Shown here piece by piece: positions 41,231 through 51,324 of a stretch of DNA of 64,000 nucleotides. Origin of the DNA: Caulobacter sp. UNC279MFTsu5.1 (GTDB taxonomy: Bacteria > Pseudomonadota > Alphaproteobacteria > Caulobacterales > Caulobacteraceae); NCBI RefSeq assembly GCF_900114015.1, contig NZ_FORN01000011.1, positions 1 through 64,000 on the forward strand, in the 5' to 3' direction. Within the stretch, counting starts at the first letter, position 1. Each line of letters opens with the position of its first letter. A program made the translations under genes and the position numbers. The notes beneath the pieces were generated by a model, which saw only the letters and a program-made list of their open reading frames with translations, did not search any database and had not been told where the DNA came from.

Positions 41231-41398
41231 TCACCGGCTGATGGCGATGGCGCCGAAGATCAACGCCGCCCATACGGCCAAACTGAAGCCGATGCAGAGA
41301 AGCAGGGGCCATCGAATCTTGTACCTGGGCGGCGCACGCCGGGTCGCGCCCAGAAATGGAGTATTGTGCGTTTGAACGTTCGAGGGACCGAACTTCAT
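41231..41398 (-). CDS. Small single-pass membrane protein (55 residues)
   Basis: Reading the minus strand from the ATG at 41398 to the TGA at 41231 gives 55 residues. A polar, basic N-terminal half (MKFGPSNVQTHNTPF, then an Arg/Pro-rich stretch) is followed by a membrane segment of about 22 residues (WPLLLCIGFSLAVWAALIFG) and a short AIAISR end. GGGAGG sits eight bases before the ATG, which is unusually good. No homologue comes to mind. It lies between the c-di-GMP enzyme and the DUF853 gene, convergent with the former, and about 250 bases from the DUF853 stop upstream. Confidence 0.6.
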   Translation of the reverse strand: MKFGPSNVQTHNTPFLGATRRAPPRYKIRWPLLLCIGFSLAVWAALIFGAIAISR

Positions 41399-41648
41399 TT
41401 GCGTTGCCTCCCGCGCCCGGCCTTGATCGAAGGTCTCAGCCTCGTCCTGCCGTGTACGCCTACGGATAAGATTCCTAGATTAGCTTAGGCGCAAGGCATA
41501 CACACGCAAAGGGCGTGGAAAAATGCGTCAAATTCGCACAATACACCCATAAGATGGGTCGCGGTCGCGCTTCAGCCTCCGGCGGAACCGGCAATTTCCA
41601 ACCCGCCGCCGGCGCATCGCGGCGCCGGCCCCAAGCTGTGCCTTTGAC

Positions 41649-43193
41649 CTAGCGTCTCCGACTCATGCCGCCCATCAGGCCGCGCATGATCTCGCGCCCC
41701 GCCTGGTTGGCGATGGTCCGCAGCAGCGAGGTGGCGAAGGCCTCGCCCATCGACTGGCGGCTGGAGGCGCGGGGACGCGGCGCGGCGCGGGCCTCCCGCG
41801 CCTCCTCCCGCTCGCGCACCTTCTCCGCCGCGATCCGCTGGCGTTCGGCCTCGGCCTGGGCGGCGGCCGTGTCGGCCTGCTGCTGGGCCTGGGCGGCGCG
41901 GCCCTGCAGGGTCTCGTAGGCCGAGGCGCGGTCCAGCGTGGTGTCGTAGAGGCCGGCGACCGGGCTCTTGGCGATCAGGGCTGTGCGTTCCTCCGGCGTC
42001 AGCGGTCCGAGGCGCGAGGCCGGCGGGCGGATCAGCGTCTTCTGGACGACGCAGGGCGCGCCCTTGGCGTCCAGGGTGGAGATCAGGGCCTCGCCAACGC
42101 CCAGGGCCTGGATGGTCTCGGCGGTGTCGAAGGCCGGATTGACCCGGAACGACTGGGCGGCCGCCTTCAGCCCCTTCTGGTCGGCCGGCGTATAGGCCCG
42201 CAGGGCGTGCTGCACCCGCGCGCCGAGCTGACCCAGCACCGCGTCGGGAATGTCGGCCGGGTTCTGGGTAACGAAGTAGATGCCCACGCCCTTCGAGCGG
42301 ATCAGCCGCACGACCTGCTCGATCTTCTCCAGCAGCGGCTTTTCGGCGTCGTTGAACAGCAGGTGGGCCTCGTCGAAGAAGAACACCAGCTTGGGTTTTT
42401 CGGGATCGCCCACCTCGGGCAGTTCCTCGAACAGCTCCGACAGCAGCCACAGCAGGAAGGTCGAATAGAGCTTGGGCGACTGGATCAGCTTGTCGGCCGC
42501 CAGCAGGTTGACGTAGCCGCGGCCAGCGACGTCGGTGCGCATCAGGTCGGCCAGCTTCAGGGCCGGCTCGCCGAAGAAGTTCTCGGCCCCCTGGCTCTGC
42601 AGGGTCAGCAGCTTGCGCTGGATCGCGCCCACCGTGGCCGGCGAGACGTTGCCGTATTGCGTGCCGATCTCGGCGGCGTGGTCGGCGACATATTTCAGGG
42701 CCGCCTGCAGGTCCTTCAGGTCCAGCAGCAAGAGGCCGTCCTGGTCGGCGACGTGGAAGACCACGGTCAGCACGCCTTCCTGCACGTCGTTCAGCTCGAG
42801 CAGCCGCGACAGCAGCAGCGGACCCATCTCGGAGATGGTGGTGCGGATCGGGTGGCCCTTCTGGCCGAACAGATCCCAGAACACCACCGGCGGGGCGGAC
42901 GGCGTCAGGGTCAGGCCCATGGACGCGGCGCGCTCCAACATCCTGTCGTTGGGCGCGCCGATCGCGCCGACCCCTGACAGGTCGCCCTTCACGTCGGCCG
43001 CGAACACCGGCACGCCGGCGTCCGAGAAGGCCTGGGCCATGACCTGCAGGGTGACGGTCTTGCCCGTGCCGGTCGCGCCGGCCACCACGCCGTGGCGGTT
43101 GGAGCGATCGAGCCGCTGGGTCACCGGCCCGCCCTGCGCGCCCTCCTGGGCCAGTCCGATGAGGATTTCGCCTTCGCCGATCGCCAGGGTCAT
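41649..43193 (-). CDS. DUF853 / HerA-like P-loop ATPase
   Basis: A 514-residue protein of the DUF853 group of HerA/FtsK-like ATPases. Walker A is GATGTGKT (39-46), Walker B is [12 protein letters not shown], and [22 protein letters not shown] is the conserved arginine/sensor region. The C-terminal 100 residues are an Ala/Gln/Glu/Arg-rich coiled coil followed by a basic tail ending MSRRR. Its cellular job is not established; relatives act on DNA ends, but DUF853 members are often simply called hypothetical ATPases. It is divergent from the PerM-type permease across 116 bases. Confidence 0.88.
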   Translation of the reverse strand: MTLAIGEGEILIGLAQEGAQGGPVTQRLDRSNRHGVVAGATGTGKTVTLQVMAQAFSDAGVPVFAADVKGDLSGVGAIGAPNDRMLERAASMGLTLTPSAPPVVFWDLFGQKGHPIRTTISEMGPLLLSRLLELNDVQEGVLTVVFHVADQDGLLLLDLKDLQAALKYVADHAAEIGTQYGNVSPATVGAIQRKLLTLQSQGAENFFGEPALKLADLMRTDVAGRGYVNLLAADKLIQSPKLYSTFLLWLLSELFEELPEVGDPEKPKLVFFFDEAHLLFNDAEKPLLEKIEQVVRLIRSKGVGIYFVTQNPADIPDAVLGQLGARVQHALRAYTPADQKGLKAAAQSFRVNPAFDTAETIQALGVGEALISTLDAKGAPCVVQKTLIRPPASRLGPLTPEERTALIAKSPVAGLYDTTLDRASAYETLQGRAAQAQQQADTAAAQAEAERQRIAAEKVREREEAREARAAPRPRASSRQSMGEAFATSLLRTIANQAGREIMRGLMGGMSRRR

Positions 43194-43309
43194 ACGCCGC
43201 GTCCTTCACATTGAGCGCTTAAGCCTAGCCCCGGCCTTGCGCCGCGCCAATCGCCTCGCGCAATGTGGCGCCAGTCTTTTACAGACCGTTCGAGAAAGAG
43301 ATCCCGCCG

Positions 43310-44455
43310 ATGTCCATCTCCCCGTCGATCACCGGCCGCAACGCCCTGGTGTTCCTGGCGGTCATCGCCGGCGGCGCGACGCTGTACTGGATGCGCGGCA
43401 TTCTCACGCCCCTGGCCATGGCGGTGTTCCTGGCGGTGATGATCGACAGCTTCGCCCGCGTGCTGGTCGAGCGCCTGCCGCGGTTCCCCCGTAACCTGGC
43501 CCTGCCGGCCGCGATCTTCCTGTCGATCGCCATGTTCGCGGCCTCGGTCTGGGTGGTCACCGCCAACGGCGCCAGCTTCGCGGGCCAGATCCGCGATTAC
43601 GCGCCCCGCCTGAACGAGGTGATCGCCAAGGTCGCCGCGCTGGTCGGGATCAAGGTGGCGCCGACGATCGGCGACCTGATCAACCAGCTCGATCCCAGCA
43701 AGTACGCCGGAGCGGCCGCCCAGAGCCTGCAGAACTTCGCCTCCAACGCCATACTGGTGCTGATCTATCTGGGCTTCATCATCGCCTCGCGGCGGGGGTT
43801 CAATCGCAAGATCGTCGCGCTCTATCCGCATCATGCCGAGCGCGATGGGGCTGTGCAGCTGTTCCAGCGCATCCGCAACGGGGTCGAGCAGTACCTGTGG
43901 ATCCAGACGGTCACCGGCCTGATGATCGCCGCCGCCGCCTGGGTGGTGATGATGCTGCTGCGCCTGGACAACGCCCTGTTCTGGGCCTTCCTGATCTTCG
44001 TGGCCGCCTACATCCCGATCATCGGCGGGGCGGTGGGCTGCATCCTGCCGCCGCTGTTCGCCCTGGTGCAGTTCCCCGACAGCTTCTGGCCGGCCCTGAT
44101 CCTGTTCGGCGCCCTGGAGCTGATCTTCTTCGTGGTCGGCAACGTGATCTATCCACGCATGCAGGGCGACAGCCTGAACATCGACCCGACGGTCGTGCTG
44201 CTGTCACTGGCGGTGTGGGGCGCGCTGTGGGGCGTGACGGGCATGTTCCTGTCCACGCCGCTGACCGTCGCCCTGATGCTGGTCATGGCCCAGTTCGACG
44301 GCACGCGCTGGATCGCCATCCTGCTGTCGGAGGACGGCGATCCCAGCGGTTCGGGCCTGGACCGCAAGACGCCGGGCGCGCCGGGCAAGGCCCCGTCGGA
44401 CAAAAAAGCGGGTTCCGCGTCGACTTCGCGACAGAAGTCGATCAAGGGGGCTTAA
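43310..44455 (+). CDS. AI-2E / PerM family membrane permease
   Basis: A protein of about 381 residues of the AI-2E transporter (PerM/YhhT) family with about eight membrane segments. ALVFLAVIAGGATLYWMRGILTPLAM opens the protein, the large periplasmic loop lies around residues 95-150, and the signature end is IPIIGGAVGCILPPLF, followed by VGNVIYPRMQGDSLNIDPTVVLLSL. Some members export autoinducer-2 or exchange sodium and protons; the substrate here is unknown. The start at 43310 (MSISPSITG) is preferred to an upstream frame opening. It ends in a Lys/Ser-rich cytoplasmic tail. Confidence 0.88.
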   Translation: MSISPSITGRNALVFLAVIAGGATLYWMRGILTPLAMAVFLAVMIDSFARVLVERLPRFPRNLALPAAIFLSIAMFAASVWVVTANGASFAGQIRDYAPRLNEVIAKVAALVGIKVAPTIGDLINQLDPSKYAGAAAQSLQNFASNAILVLIYLGFIIASRRGFNRKIVALYPHHAERDGAVQLFQRIRNGVEQYLWIQTVTGLMIAAAAWVVMMLLRLDNALFWAFLIFVAAYIPIIGGAVGCILPPLFALVQFPDSFWPALILFGALELIFFVVGNVIYPRMQGDSLNIDPTVVLLSLAVWGALWGVTGMFLSTPLTVALMLVMAQFDGTRWIAILLSEDGDPSGSGLDRKTPGAPGKAPSDKKAGSASTSRQKSIKGA

Positions 44456-44724
44456 CATCCCAGATGGCCTTCCTATCTAGATCCTGTCGGCAGCCCCCCA
44501 TGCCGGCCCCGCACGACGCAGACCGATTTTCTGGAGCGTCCATGCGGAACCGCCCGCCTCCCCCCGGCGGGCCCGCGCCGCCGGTTCCCCCCAACCGGCG
44601 GCGCTTCCGTGTCCGGCCGACCGGGGAATTCATCTCGGTAAGATATTCTGCGCCTTTCCCTGGATACGGTTGAAACCGGGTCCGAAAAGGCTAGGTTGTC
44701 GCCAAAAATTCGCGAGGAAATCCC

Positions 44725-47700
44725 ATGGTCGGTGAAAAACTTGACCCCAAGGCCGCCGCCACTCAACCGGAAGGCTTGATTTCGGCCTTCGGCGCGGCGC
44801 TGGGGCAGGGGACGCTGACCGCGACGCAGACCCAGTTCGCCGCCCAGGTCCAGGAAGACTGGTCGGCCGAGGAGCTGCCGGGCTTCGATCCGGCCGACGT
44901 CGGCCATGCCCTGGTCGATTTCTGGCGGTTTGGCGAGGGCGCTTCCGAACCCCTTGCGATCCGCGTCCGCCCGGCCGTTCGCGCCGACGGGACCGACCTG
45001 AAGAGCGACCTGCTGGAGATCGTCCAGCCCGACCGCCCGTTCCTGGTCGACAGCATCATGGGCGCCATCGCCGAGCAGGGCTTCTCGGTGCGGGCCATGT
45101 TCCACCCGGTGATCGACACCCCGGATATGGGCAAGGGGGCCGGCCGGCGCTCGATGATCCAGGTCTATCTGGCGCCGGTGGGCGAGGACCGCGAGGCCGC
45201 CCTGGTCGAGGGCGTCCGCGACGCCCTGGCCGACGTCCAGGTGGCGGTCGACGACTTCGCCGCCATGAAGGCCCTGATCCGACGCACGATCGACGAGCTG
45301 CGCGCCTCCAAGGCCCCGATCCCCGAGGGCGAGCGCGAGGAGGGCCTGGCCTTCCTCGACTGGCTGGAGGGCGACCGCTTCGTGTTCCTGGGCGCTCGGG
45401 TCTACGCCTATCCCCGCACGGCCGACGGCGGCTATGCGGCCGAGGAGCCGCTGTACCAACCCGAGGGCAGCCTGGGCGTGCTGCGCGACCAGACCCTGAC
45501 CGTCCTGCGCCGGGGCAGCGAGCCGGCGGTCCTGTCGCCCCAGGTCCGCGACCACCTGCTGCTGGGCGCACCCCTTGTGGTGGCCAAGTCGAACCTGCGC
45601 TCCAAGGTTCATCGCCGCGGCTACATGGACTACGTCGGGGTGCGTCGGTACGGCGCCGACGGCAAGCCGTCGGGCGAGGTCCGGTTCGTGGGCCTGTTCA
45701 CCGCCGAGGCCTACGAGACGCCCGCCCATGAGGTGCCGGTGATCCGCCGCAAGGTCGAGCACGTGCTCAAGGAGGCCGGCAAGGACCCCGAGGGTCACAG
45801 CGGCAAGCGTCTGCGCAACATCCTCGAGACCTGGCCGCGCGACGAGCTGTTTCAGATCTCCGAGGACGAGCTGCTGGCGATGGCCATGGGGGTGCTGCAC
45901 CTCTACGACCGGCCGCGCGTGCGGCTGTTCGCCCGCAAGGACCCGTTCGACCGCTTCATCTCGGTGCTGATGTTCGTGCCGCGCGAGCGCTACGACAGCG
46001 GCGTGCGCGAGCGGGCCGGCAGAATCCTGGCCGAGGCGTTCGAGGGCCGGGTCAGCGCCTACTATCCCAGCTTCTCCGACGCGCCCCTGGCCCGCGTGCA
46101 CTACGTGCTGGGCGTGACGCCCGGCAAGCATGGCGATCCGGATCTCGCGGTGCTGGAAGTCAAGGTCGCCGAGACCGCCCGCACCTGGGACGACCGCTTC
46201 GAGGCCGCCGTGCGCGACGGCGGGGCGCCGGGCCGGGTGGCGCAGACCCTGGCCCGCTGGCAGGGCGCCTTCCCGCCCGGCTATCGCGACCAGTACGACG
46301 CCGCCGAGGCCCTGGCCGACCTGGCCGTGGTCGACGACCTGACGGCGGACGAGCAGGTGCGGGTCCGCGCCTTCCGCCACGCCGACGACGACAAGCTGAC
46401 CTTCCGCTTCAAGCTCTATCGCCCCGGCGCCGCCGCGCCCCTGGCCGACGTGCTGCCGATCCTCGAGCACATGGGCCTGAAGGCCCTGATCGAAGACGGC
46501 TTCAAGCTGACGCCCGTGGATGGCGTGCACGGCAAGGTCTGGGTGCACGAGTTCACCCTGCGCGACGAGCGCGGCGAGCACCTGTCGTTCGCCGACATCA
46601 AGACCGCCTTCGAGGCCGCCTTCGTGGCCATCTGGACCGGCCGCGCCGAGAGCGACGGCTTCAACCGCCTGGTGCTGGAGCTGGGCGTCGGCTGGCGCGA
46701 GGCCGCCCTGGTCCGCGCCCTGGCCCGCTATCGCCAGCAGACCGGCCTGGACCCCAGCCAGGGCGTGCAGGAGCAGGCGCTATCGGACAATCCGGGCGTC
46801 ACCCGCCTGATCCTCGACCTGTTCCGCATCAAGTTCGACCCGGCCGTGCGCGCCGACCTGGCCGCCCGCGAGGCGCAGGCCAAGGCCGTCGAGGCCGGCA
46901 TCGTCGAGGCCCTGCAGGCGGTCGAGAGCCTGGACGCCGACCGCGTCCTGCGCCGCATCGCCGCCCTGATCGGCGCCATCCAGCGCACCAACTTCTTCCA
47001 GGTCGGACCCGACGGCGAGCCCAAGCCCTACATCAGCTACAAGATCGCCTCGCGTGAGCTCGAGGACCTGCCGGCCCCCAAGCCCTATCGCGAGATCTAC
47101 GTCTCGGCCCCGCATGTCGAGGGGGTGCATCTGCGCTTCGGGCCCGTCGCCCGGGGCGGGCTGCGCTGGAGCGACCGCCGCGACGACTTCCGCACCGAGG
47201 TGCTGGGCCTGGTCAAGGCCCAGCAGGTCAAGAACGCGGTCATCGTGCCGGTGGGCTCCAAAGGCGGCTTTTATCCCAAACAGCTGCCGCGCGGCGGCGA
47301 CCGCGACGCCATCCAGGCCGAGGCGATCCGCGCCTACAAGACCTTCCTGTCGGGCCTGCTGGACATCACCGACAACATCGACGCCGACAACCGGATCGTG
47401 CCGCCGGCCGGGGTGGTCGTCCATGACGGCGAGGATCCCTATCTGGTCGTCGCCGCCGACAAGGGCACGGCCACCTTCTCCGACATCGCCAACGGCGTGG
47501 CCGAGGACTACGGCTTCTGGCTGGGCGACGCCTTCGCGTCCGGCGGTTCGGTCGGCTACGACCACAAGGTGATGGGCATCACCGCCCGCGGCGCCTGGGA
47601 GGCGGTCAAGCGCCATTTCCGCGAGTTGGGCAAGGACATCCAGACCGAGCCCTTCACCGCGGTCGGCGTCGGCGACATGAGCGGCGACGTGTTCGGCAAC

Positions 47701-49590
47701 GGCATGCTGCTGTCCAGGCAGACCCGGCTGCTGGCCGCCTTCGACCATCGCCATATCTTCCTGGATCCCGATCCGGACCCCGCCGCCTCGTGGGCCGAGC
47801 GCGACCGGATGTTCAAGCTGCCGCGCTCGTCGTGGGACGACTACGACAAGAGCCTGATCTCCAAGGGCGGCGGGGTCTTCGCCCGCTCGCTGAAGACCAT
47901 CCCGCTATCGCCGGAGGTGCGGGCGCTGTTCGAGATCAAGGCCGAGACGGTGACCCCGGCCGAGCTGCTGACCGCGATTCTCAAGTCGAAGGCCGAGCTG
48001 CTCTATCTCGGCGGCATCGGCACCTATGTGAAGGCCAGGGGCGAGAGCCAGGCCGAGGCGGGCGACAAGGCCAACGACGCCATCCGCGTCAACGGCGCCG
48101 ATCTGCGGGTCAAGGTAGTGGGCGAGGGCGCGAACCTGGGCCTGACCCAGGCGGGCCGCATCGAGTTCGCCCAAATGGGTGCGGGAGGGGCAGGCGGGCG
48201 CCTGAACACCGACGCCATCGACAACTCGGCCGGCGTCGACAGCTCCGACCACGAGGTCAACATCAAGATCCTGACCGGGATCCTGGAGCGCGGCGGCGGC
48301 CTGACCCGGGAGGCCCGCAACCAACTGCTGCCGACCATGACCGACGACGTGGCCAGCCATGTCCTGGCCGACAACTACGACCAGACCCTGGCCCTGTCGC
48401 TGATGGAAAGCGACGCGGTCTCGGAGGTCGAGTCCCACGCCCGGTTCATGGCCGAGCTCGAGGCCAAGGGGCGGTTGGACCGCAAGGTCGAGGGGTTGCC
48501 GGAGGCGGCGGCGCTGACCGATCGCGCCAAGGCCGGCAAGGGTTTGACCCGGCCCGAAATGGCCGTGCTGCTGGCCTATGGCAAGATCGACCTGTTCGAC
48601 GACATCGTCGCCTCGCAGGCGCCGGACGATCCGTGGTTCGAGGCGACGCTGAAGGGCTACTTTCCGCCGGCCCTGGGCCGGTACGGCGAGGCCATGCAGC
48701 AGCACCGCCTGAAGCGCGAGATCATCGCCACGGTGCTCGACAACCAGATGATCAACATGTGCGGCCCGACCTTTCCCAGCCGCCTGCGGGCCGCCGCCGC
48801 CTGCGACACCACGGCCCTGGTCATCGCCTTCGCCGCGGCGCGGGAGATCCTCGGAATCGACGCCCTGTGGGACCAGGTCTCGGCCCTGGACGGCAAGGCC
48901 TCGGCCAACGGCCAGCTGGCCCTCTACAAGGCGCTGGCCTACGCCCTGCGCAGCCTGACCTTCTGGCTGGCCCGCCGGGCCTTCAAGGACAAGTCGACCG
49001 TCCGGCAGCTGGTCGAGGCCTACGGGCCGTCGGTCAAGGCGCTGTCGGCCCTGGGAACCACGATCCTCTCACCGTTCGAGCAGAAGGCCGTGGCCAAGCG
49101 GGCCAAGGCCTATGTCGCCGACGGCGCGCCCGAGGCCCTGGCCCAGGCCGTGGCGGCCCTGCAGCCGGTGACCACCGCGGCCGACCTGGTCGACCTGGGC
49201 AACGCCTCCAGCTGGTCGGTCGAGAACGTGGCTCGCCTCTATCATCAGGTGGGCGCGGCCTTCGGCTTCGACCGCCTGCGCTCGGCGGCCGGTTCGTTCG
49301 TGGGCGGCGACGCCTTCGAGCGCCTGGCCGTCCGCCGGCTGATCGAGGACATGCTGGGCGAGCAGACCGCGATCACCCAGGCGGTGCTGAAGTTCGCCGC
49401 CAGCGCCCAGGCCGGCGACGACGAGGCCTCGGCCAAGGCGGCGGTCAGCTCGTGGGCCGCCCTGCGCACCGACGGGGTCCGAGCCGCCAAGCGCACGGTC
49501 GACGACATCGAGCAGGCCGGCGGCGGCTGGACCTTCGCCAAGCTGACCATCGCCAACGCGGCTCTGCGGGGCCTGGCGACCGCCAGCTAG
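44725..49590 (+). CDS. gdhZ: NAD-specific glutamate dehydrogenase, large (180-kDa) type
   Basis: A 1,621-residue enzyme that deaminates glutamate to 2-oxoglutarate with NAD+. It has a long N-terminal regulatory half with ACT-like modules, then the catalytic core around residues 790-1200. VHLRFGPVARGGLRWSDRR, VIVPVGSKGGFYPKQLP, VGVGDMSGDVFGNGMLL and DHRHIFLDPDPDPAASW are hallmark blocks of the L-GDH family. GAGGAAA precedes the ATG. In Caulobacter crescentus GdhZ also binds FtsZ, stimulates its GTPase activity in response to glutamate and is cell-cycle regulated; this is known for the family member, not shown by this sequence. Length and motifs leave no doubt about the identity. Confidence 0.97.
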   Translation: MVGEKLDPKAAATQPEGLISAFGAALGQGTLTATQTQFAAQVQEDWSAEELPGFDPADVGHALVDFWRFGEGASEPLAIRVRPAVRADGTDLKSDLLEIVQPDRPFLVDSIMGAIAEQGFSVRAMFHPVIDTPDMGKGAGRRSMIQVYLAPVGEDREAALVEGVRDALADVQVAVDDFAAMKALIRRTIDELRASKAPIPEGEREEGLAFLDWLEGDRFVFLGARVYAYPRTADGGYAAEEPLYQPEGSLGVLRDQTLTVLRRGSEPAVLSPQVRDHLLLGAPLVVAKSNLRSKVHRRGYMDYVGVRRYGADGKPSGEVRFVGLFTAEAYETPAHEVPVIRRKVEHVLKEAGKDPEGHSGKRLRNILETWPRDELFQISEDELLAMAMGVLHLYDRPRVRLFARKDPFDRFISVLMFVPRERYDSGVRERAGRILAEAFEGRVSAYYPSFSDAPLARVHYVLGVTPGKHGDPDLAVLEVKVAETARTWDDRFEAAVRDGGAPGRVAQTLARWQGAFPPGYRDQYDAAEALADLAVVDDLTADEQVRVRAFRHADDDKLTFRFKLYRPGAAAPLADVLPILEHMGLKALIEDGFKLTPVDGVHGKVWVHEFTLRDERGEHLSFADIKTAFEAAFVAIWTGRAESDGFNRLVLELGVGWREAALVRALARYRQQTGLDPSQGVQEQALSDNPGVTRLILDLFRIKFDPAVRADLAAREAQAKAVEAGIVEALQAVESLDADRVLRRIAALIGAIQRTNFFQVGPDGEPKPYISYKIASRELEDLPAPKPYREIYVSAPHVEGVHLRFGPVARGGLRWSDRRDDFRTEVLGLVKAQQVKNAVIVPVGSKGGFYPKQLPRGGDRDAIQAEAIRAYKTFLSGLLDITDNIDADNRIVPPAGVVVHDGEDPYLVVAADKGTATFSDIANGVAEDYGFWLGDAFASGGSVGYDHKVMGITARGAWEAVKRHFRELGKDIQTEPFTAVGVGDMSGDVFGNGMLLSRQTRLLAAFDHRHIFLDPDPDPAASWAERDRMFKLPRSSWDDYDKSLISKGGGVFARSLKTIPLSPEVRALFEIKAETVTPAELLTAILKSKAELLYLGGIGTYVKARGESQAEAGDKANDAIRVNGADLRVKVVGEGANLGLTQAGRIEFAQMGAGGAGGRLNTDAIDNSAGVDSSDHEVNIKILTGILERGGGLTREARNQLLPTMTDDVASHVLADNYDQTLALSLMESDAVSEVESHARFMAELEAKGRLDRKVEGLPEAAALTDRAKAGKGLTRPEMAVLLAYGKIDLFDDIVASQAPDDPWFEATLKGYFPPALGRYGEAMQQHRLKREIIATVLDNQMINMCGPTFPSRLRAAAACDTTALVIAFAAAREILGIDALWDQVSALDGKASANGQLALYKALAYALRSLTFWLARRAFKDKSTVRQLVEAYGPSVKALSALGTTILSPFEQKAVAKRAKAYVADGAPEALAQAVAALQPVTTAADLVDLGNASSWSVENVARLYHQVGAAFGFDRLRSAAGSFVGGDAFERLAVRRLIEDMLGEQTAITQAVLKFAASAQAGDDEASAKAAVSSWAALRTDGVRAAKRTVDDIEQAGGGWTFAKLTIANAALRGLATAS

Positions 49591-49746
49591 GGCATGATCG
49601 GGGGACACGCCCATGTGCGTGTCCCCGCCAGCATCGCCGCCGCTCTGTTCGCTCACCCGCCTTGCGACATCCCAGGGTTGTCTCCGGCCCCGATGCGGTA
49701 CAGGATCGCCGCGGGTCGGCGTGAGCTTGGCGTTTCGGGGGCGTGC

Positions 49747-50979
49747 ATGGTCAAGGATCGTATCGTTCTGCTGGACTCCCTGCGGGGCCTGGCGGTGCTG
49801 GGCATCCTGCTGTGCAACATCCCGATCGCGGCCGAGCCGCACCCGGTGGCCACCAGCCTGACCCTGTGGCCGCTGGGCAGGGCCCCGGCCTCGGTGGCCG
49901 TCTGGTGGGTCACCCAGGTGTTCTTCCAGCAGAAATTCTACTCGATGTTCGCCATGCTGTTCGGCGCCTCGATCCTGCTGGTCGGCGGCGAGGGCGGCGA
50001 CGCGGCCGACGCCAGGGAGCGGCGCAAGGTCCTGGTCCTGCGCCTGGTCAGCCTGCTGGCCATCGGTCTGTTCCATGGCCTGGTCATCTGGCAGGGCGAC
50101 GTGCTCAACACCTATGCGATCGTCGGCCTCCTGGCGTTGTGGGCGCGCGCGTGGTCGGCCAAGCGCCTGCTGCAGGCGGGGATCGGCCTGCACCTGGCCC
50201 TTTCGGCCTGGGGCGCCTGGACCCTGCTGAAGCACGCGGCCGAGGGCGGCGGCGATCCGCCGCCGGCGGCCATGGCCGAATTCCTGGCCCAGGTCCACGC
50301 CGACAGCGTCCAGTACGCCGGAAGCTTCACCCAGTCGTTCGTCCAGAACGCCAAGGATTACTGGGACTACGTCTTCACGTCCTTCACCCACTGGCCCCAG
50401 ACCTGGCCGCTGCTGGTGCTGTCGCTGATGCTGATCGGCATGGGGCTGTACAAGCTGGGCGTGCTGACGGGCAAGGCGTCGATCGGCGTCTATCGCGGCC
50501 TGATCGGCGCGGGCCTCGGCGCCCTGGTCATCGTCGGTATGGCCGAGACGCTCTACGCCATGCTGCCGACCCATCCCTGGGCGCCGCGGGCCCTGGCCCG
50601 CTGGCTGCAGAGCGCCACCGCCCCGGTCGTCAGCCTGGGCTATGTTGGGCTGATGGTGCTGGCGACGCGGGCCAGGGTCTGGGGGGCGATCCCGGCCGTG
50701 CTGGCGCCGGTCGGCCAGATGGCCTTCACCAACTACCTGACCCAGTCGATCCTGATGACGACGCTGCTGTACGGCGGTCGCGGCCCGGGGCTGTTCGGCA
50801 AGGTCGACCGGCCGTTCCTGGCCGGCGCCGTGGCGGTGATCTGGCTGCTGCAGATCCTGTGGTCGCGCTGGTGGATGGCGCGCTTCACCATGGGGCCGCT
50901 GGAGTGGCTGTGGCGGCTGGCCTATCGCGGTCCCATGCCCCTGCGCCGCGAGCGCCGGACGGCGCCGGTCGCCGCCTGA
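49747..50979 (+). CDS. DUF418 (YeiB-like) membrane protein
   Basis: A protein of about 410 residues with nine or ten membrane segments. The N-terminal RIVLLDSLRGLAVLGILLCNIP and the C-terminal GQMAFTNYLTQSILMTTLLYG followed by GPLEWLWRLAYRG are typical of the DUF418 (YeiB) family, which is distantly related to membrane acyltransferases. Function is unknown; a carbohydrate or envelope modification role is often guessed. The ATG at 49747 is chosen since the family N-terminus starts there. It follows the glutamate dehydrogenase gene by 156 bases on the same strand and converges with the small gene that ends at 50980. Confidence 0.85.
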   Translation: MVKDRIVLLDSLRGLAVLGILLCNIPIAAEPHPVATSLTLWPLGRAPASVAVWWVTQVFFQQKFYSMFAMLFGASILLVGGEGGDAADARERRKVLVLRLVSLLAIGLFHGLVIWQGDVLNTYAIVGLLALWARAWSAKRLLQAGIGLHLALSAWGAWTLLKHAAEGGGDPPPAAMAEFLAQVHADSVQYAGSFTQSFVQNAKDYWDYVFTSFTHWPQTWPLLVLSLMLIGMGLYKLGVLTGKASIGVYRGLIGAGLGALVIVGMAETLYAMLPTHPWAPRALARWLQSATAPVVSLGYVGLMVLATRARVWGAIPAVLAPVGQMAFTNYLTQSILMTTLLYGGRGPGLFGKVDRPFLAGAVAVIWLLQILWSRWWMARFTMGPLEWLWRLAYRGPMPLRRERRTAPVAA

Positions 50980-51324
50980 TCAGGGGGGCGGCCTGGACCT
51001 GAGGAAGGTGTCCAGCGCGGTGTTGATCACGGTGACGGTCACCGCGTCGCGCAGGCGCTGGGCCTCGGCCGCGCTGATCCCAGCGGCGGTGTAGCCGGCG
51101 ACCTCGGTCAGGTCGGTCTCGCCCTGGACCAGGTTCTGGAACTCGGCCTGGCTCAACTGGCCCGCCGCCAGCTGGCTGGTCCAGAGCGCCAGATTGACCT
51201 TGGCTCTGTCGAGGGCGGCCTGGGCCACGGCCTTCACCTGGTCGGAATAGCCCTCGAAGCTGTCCTGGCCCAGCACCGACAGGTTGGCCTTGGCGGCCGC
51301 CAGGAAATCGTCGAACTGGCTCAT
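50980..51324 (-). CDS. Small helical protein of unknown function
   Basis: A 114-residue, probably cytoplasmic or periplasmic helical protein (MSQFDDFLAAAKANLSVLG; ALDRAKVNLALWTSQLAAGQ; EVAGYTAAGISAAEAQRLRD) ending in Arg/Pro. No signal peptide and no family were recognised. Its ATG overlaps the stop of the upstream lipoprotein-like gene (ATGA), so both proteins are probably made together and may interact. It is convergent with the DUF418 gene with no free space between the stops. Confidence 0.65.
   Translation of the reverse strand: MSQFDDFLAAAKANLSVLGQDSFEGYSDQVKAVAQAALDRAKVNLALWTSQLAAGQLSQAEFQNLVQGETDLTEVAGYTAAGISAAEAQRLRDAVTVTVINTALDTFLRSRPPP

Noticed and set aside
44541..44672. A 43-codon plus-strand frame (MRNRPPPPGG onward) between the permease and gdhZ
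   Set aside because: Pro/Arg-rich, no ribosome site, GC-rich spacer composition; not enough support for a gene.
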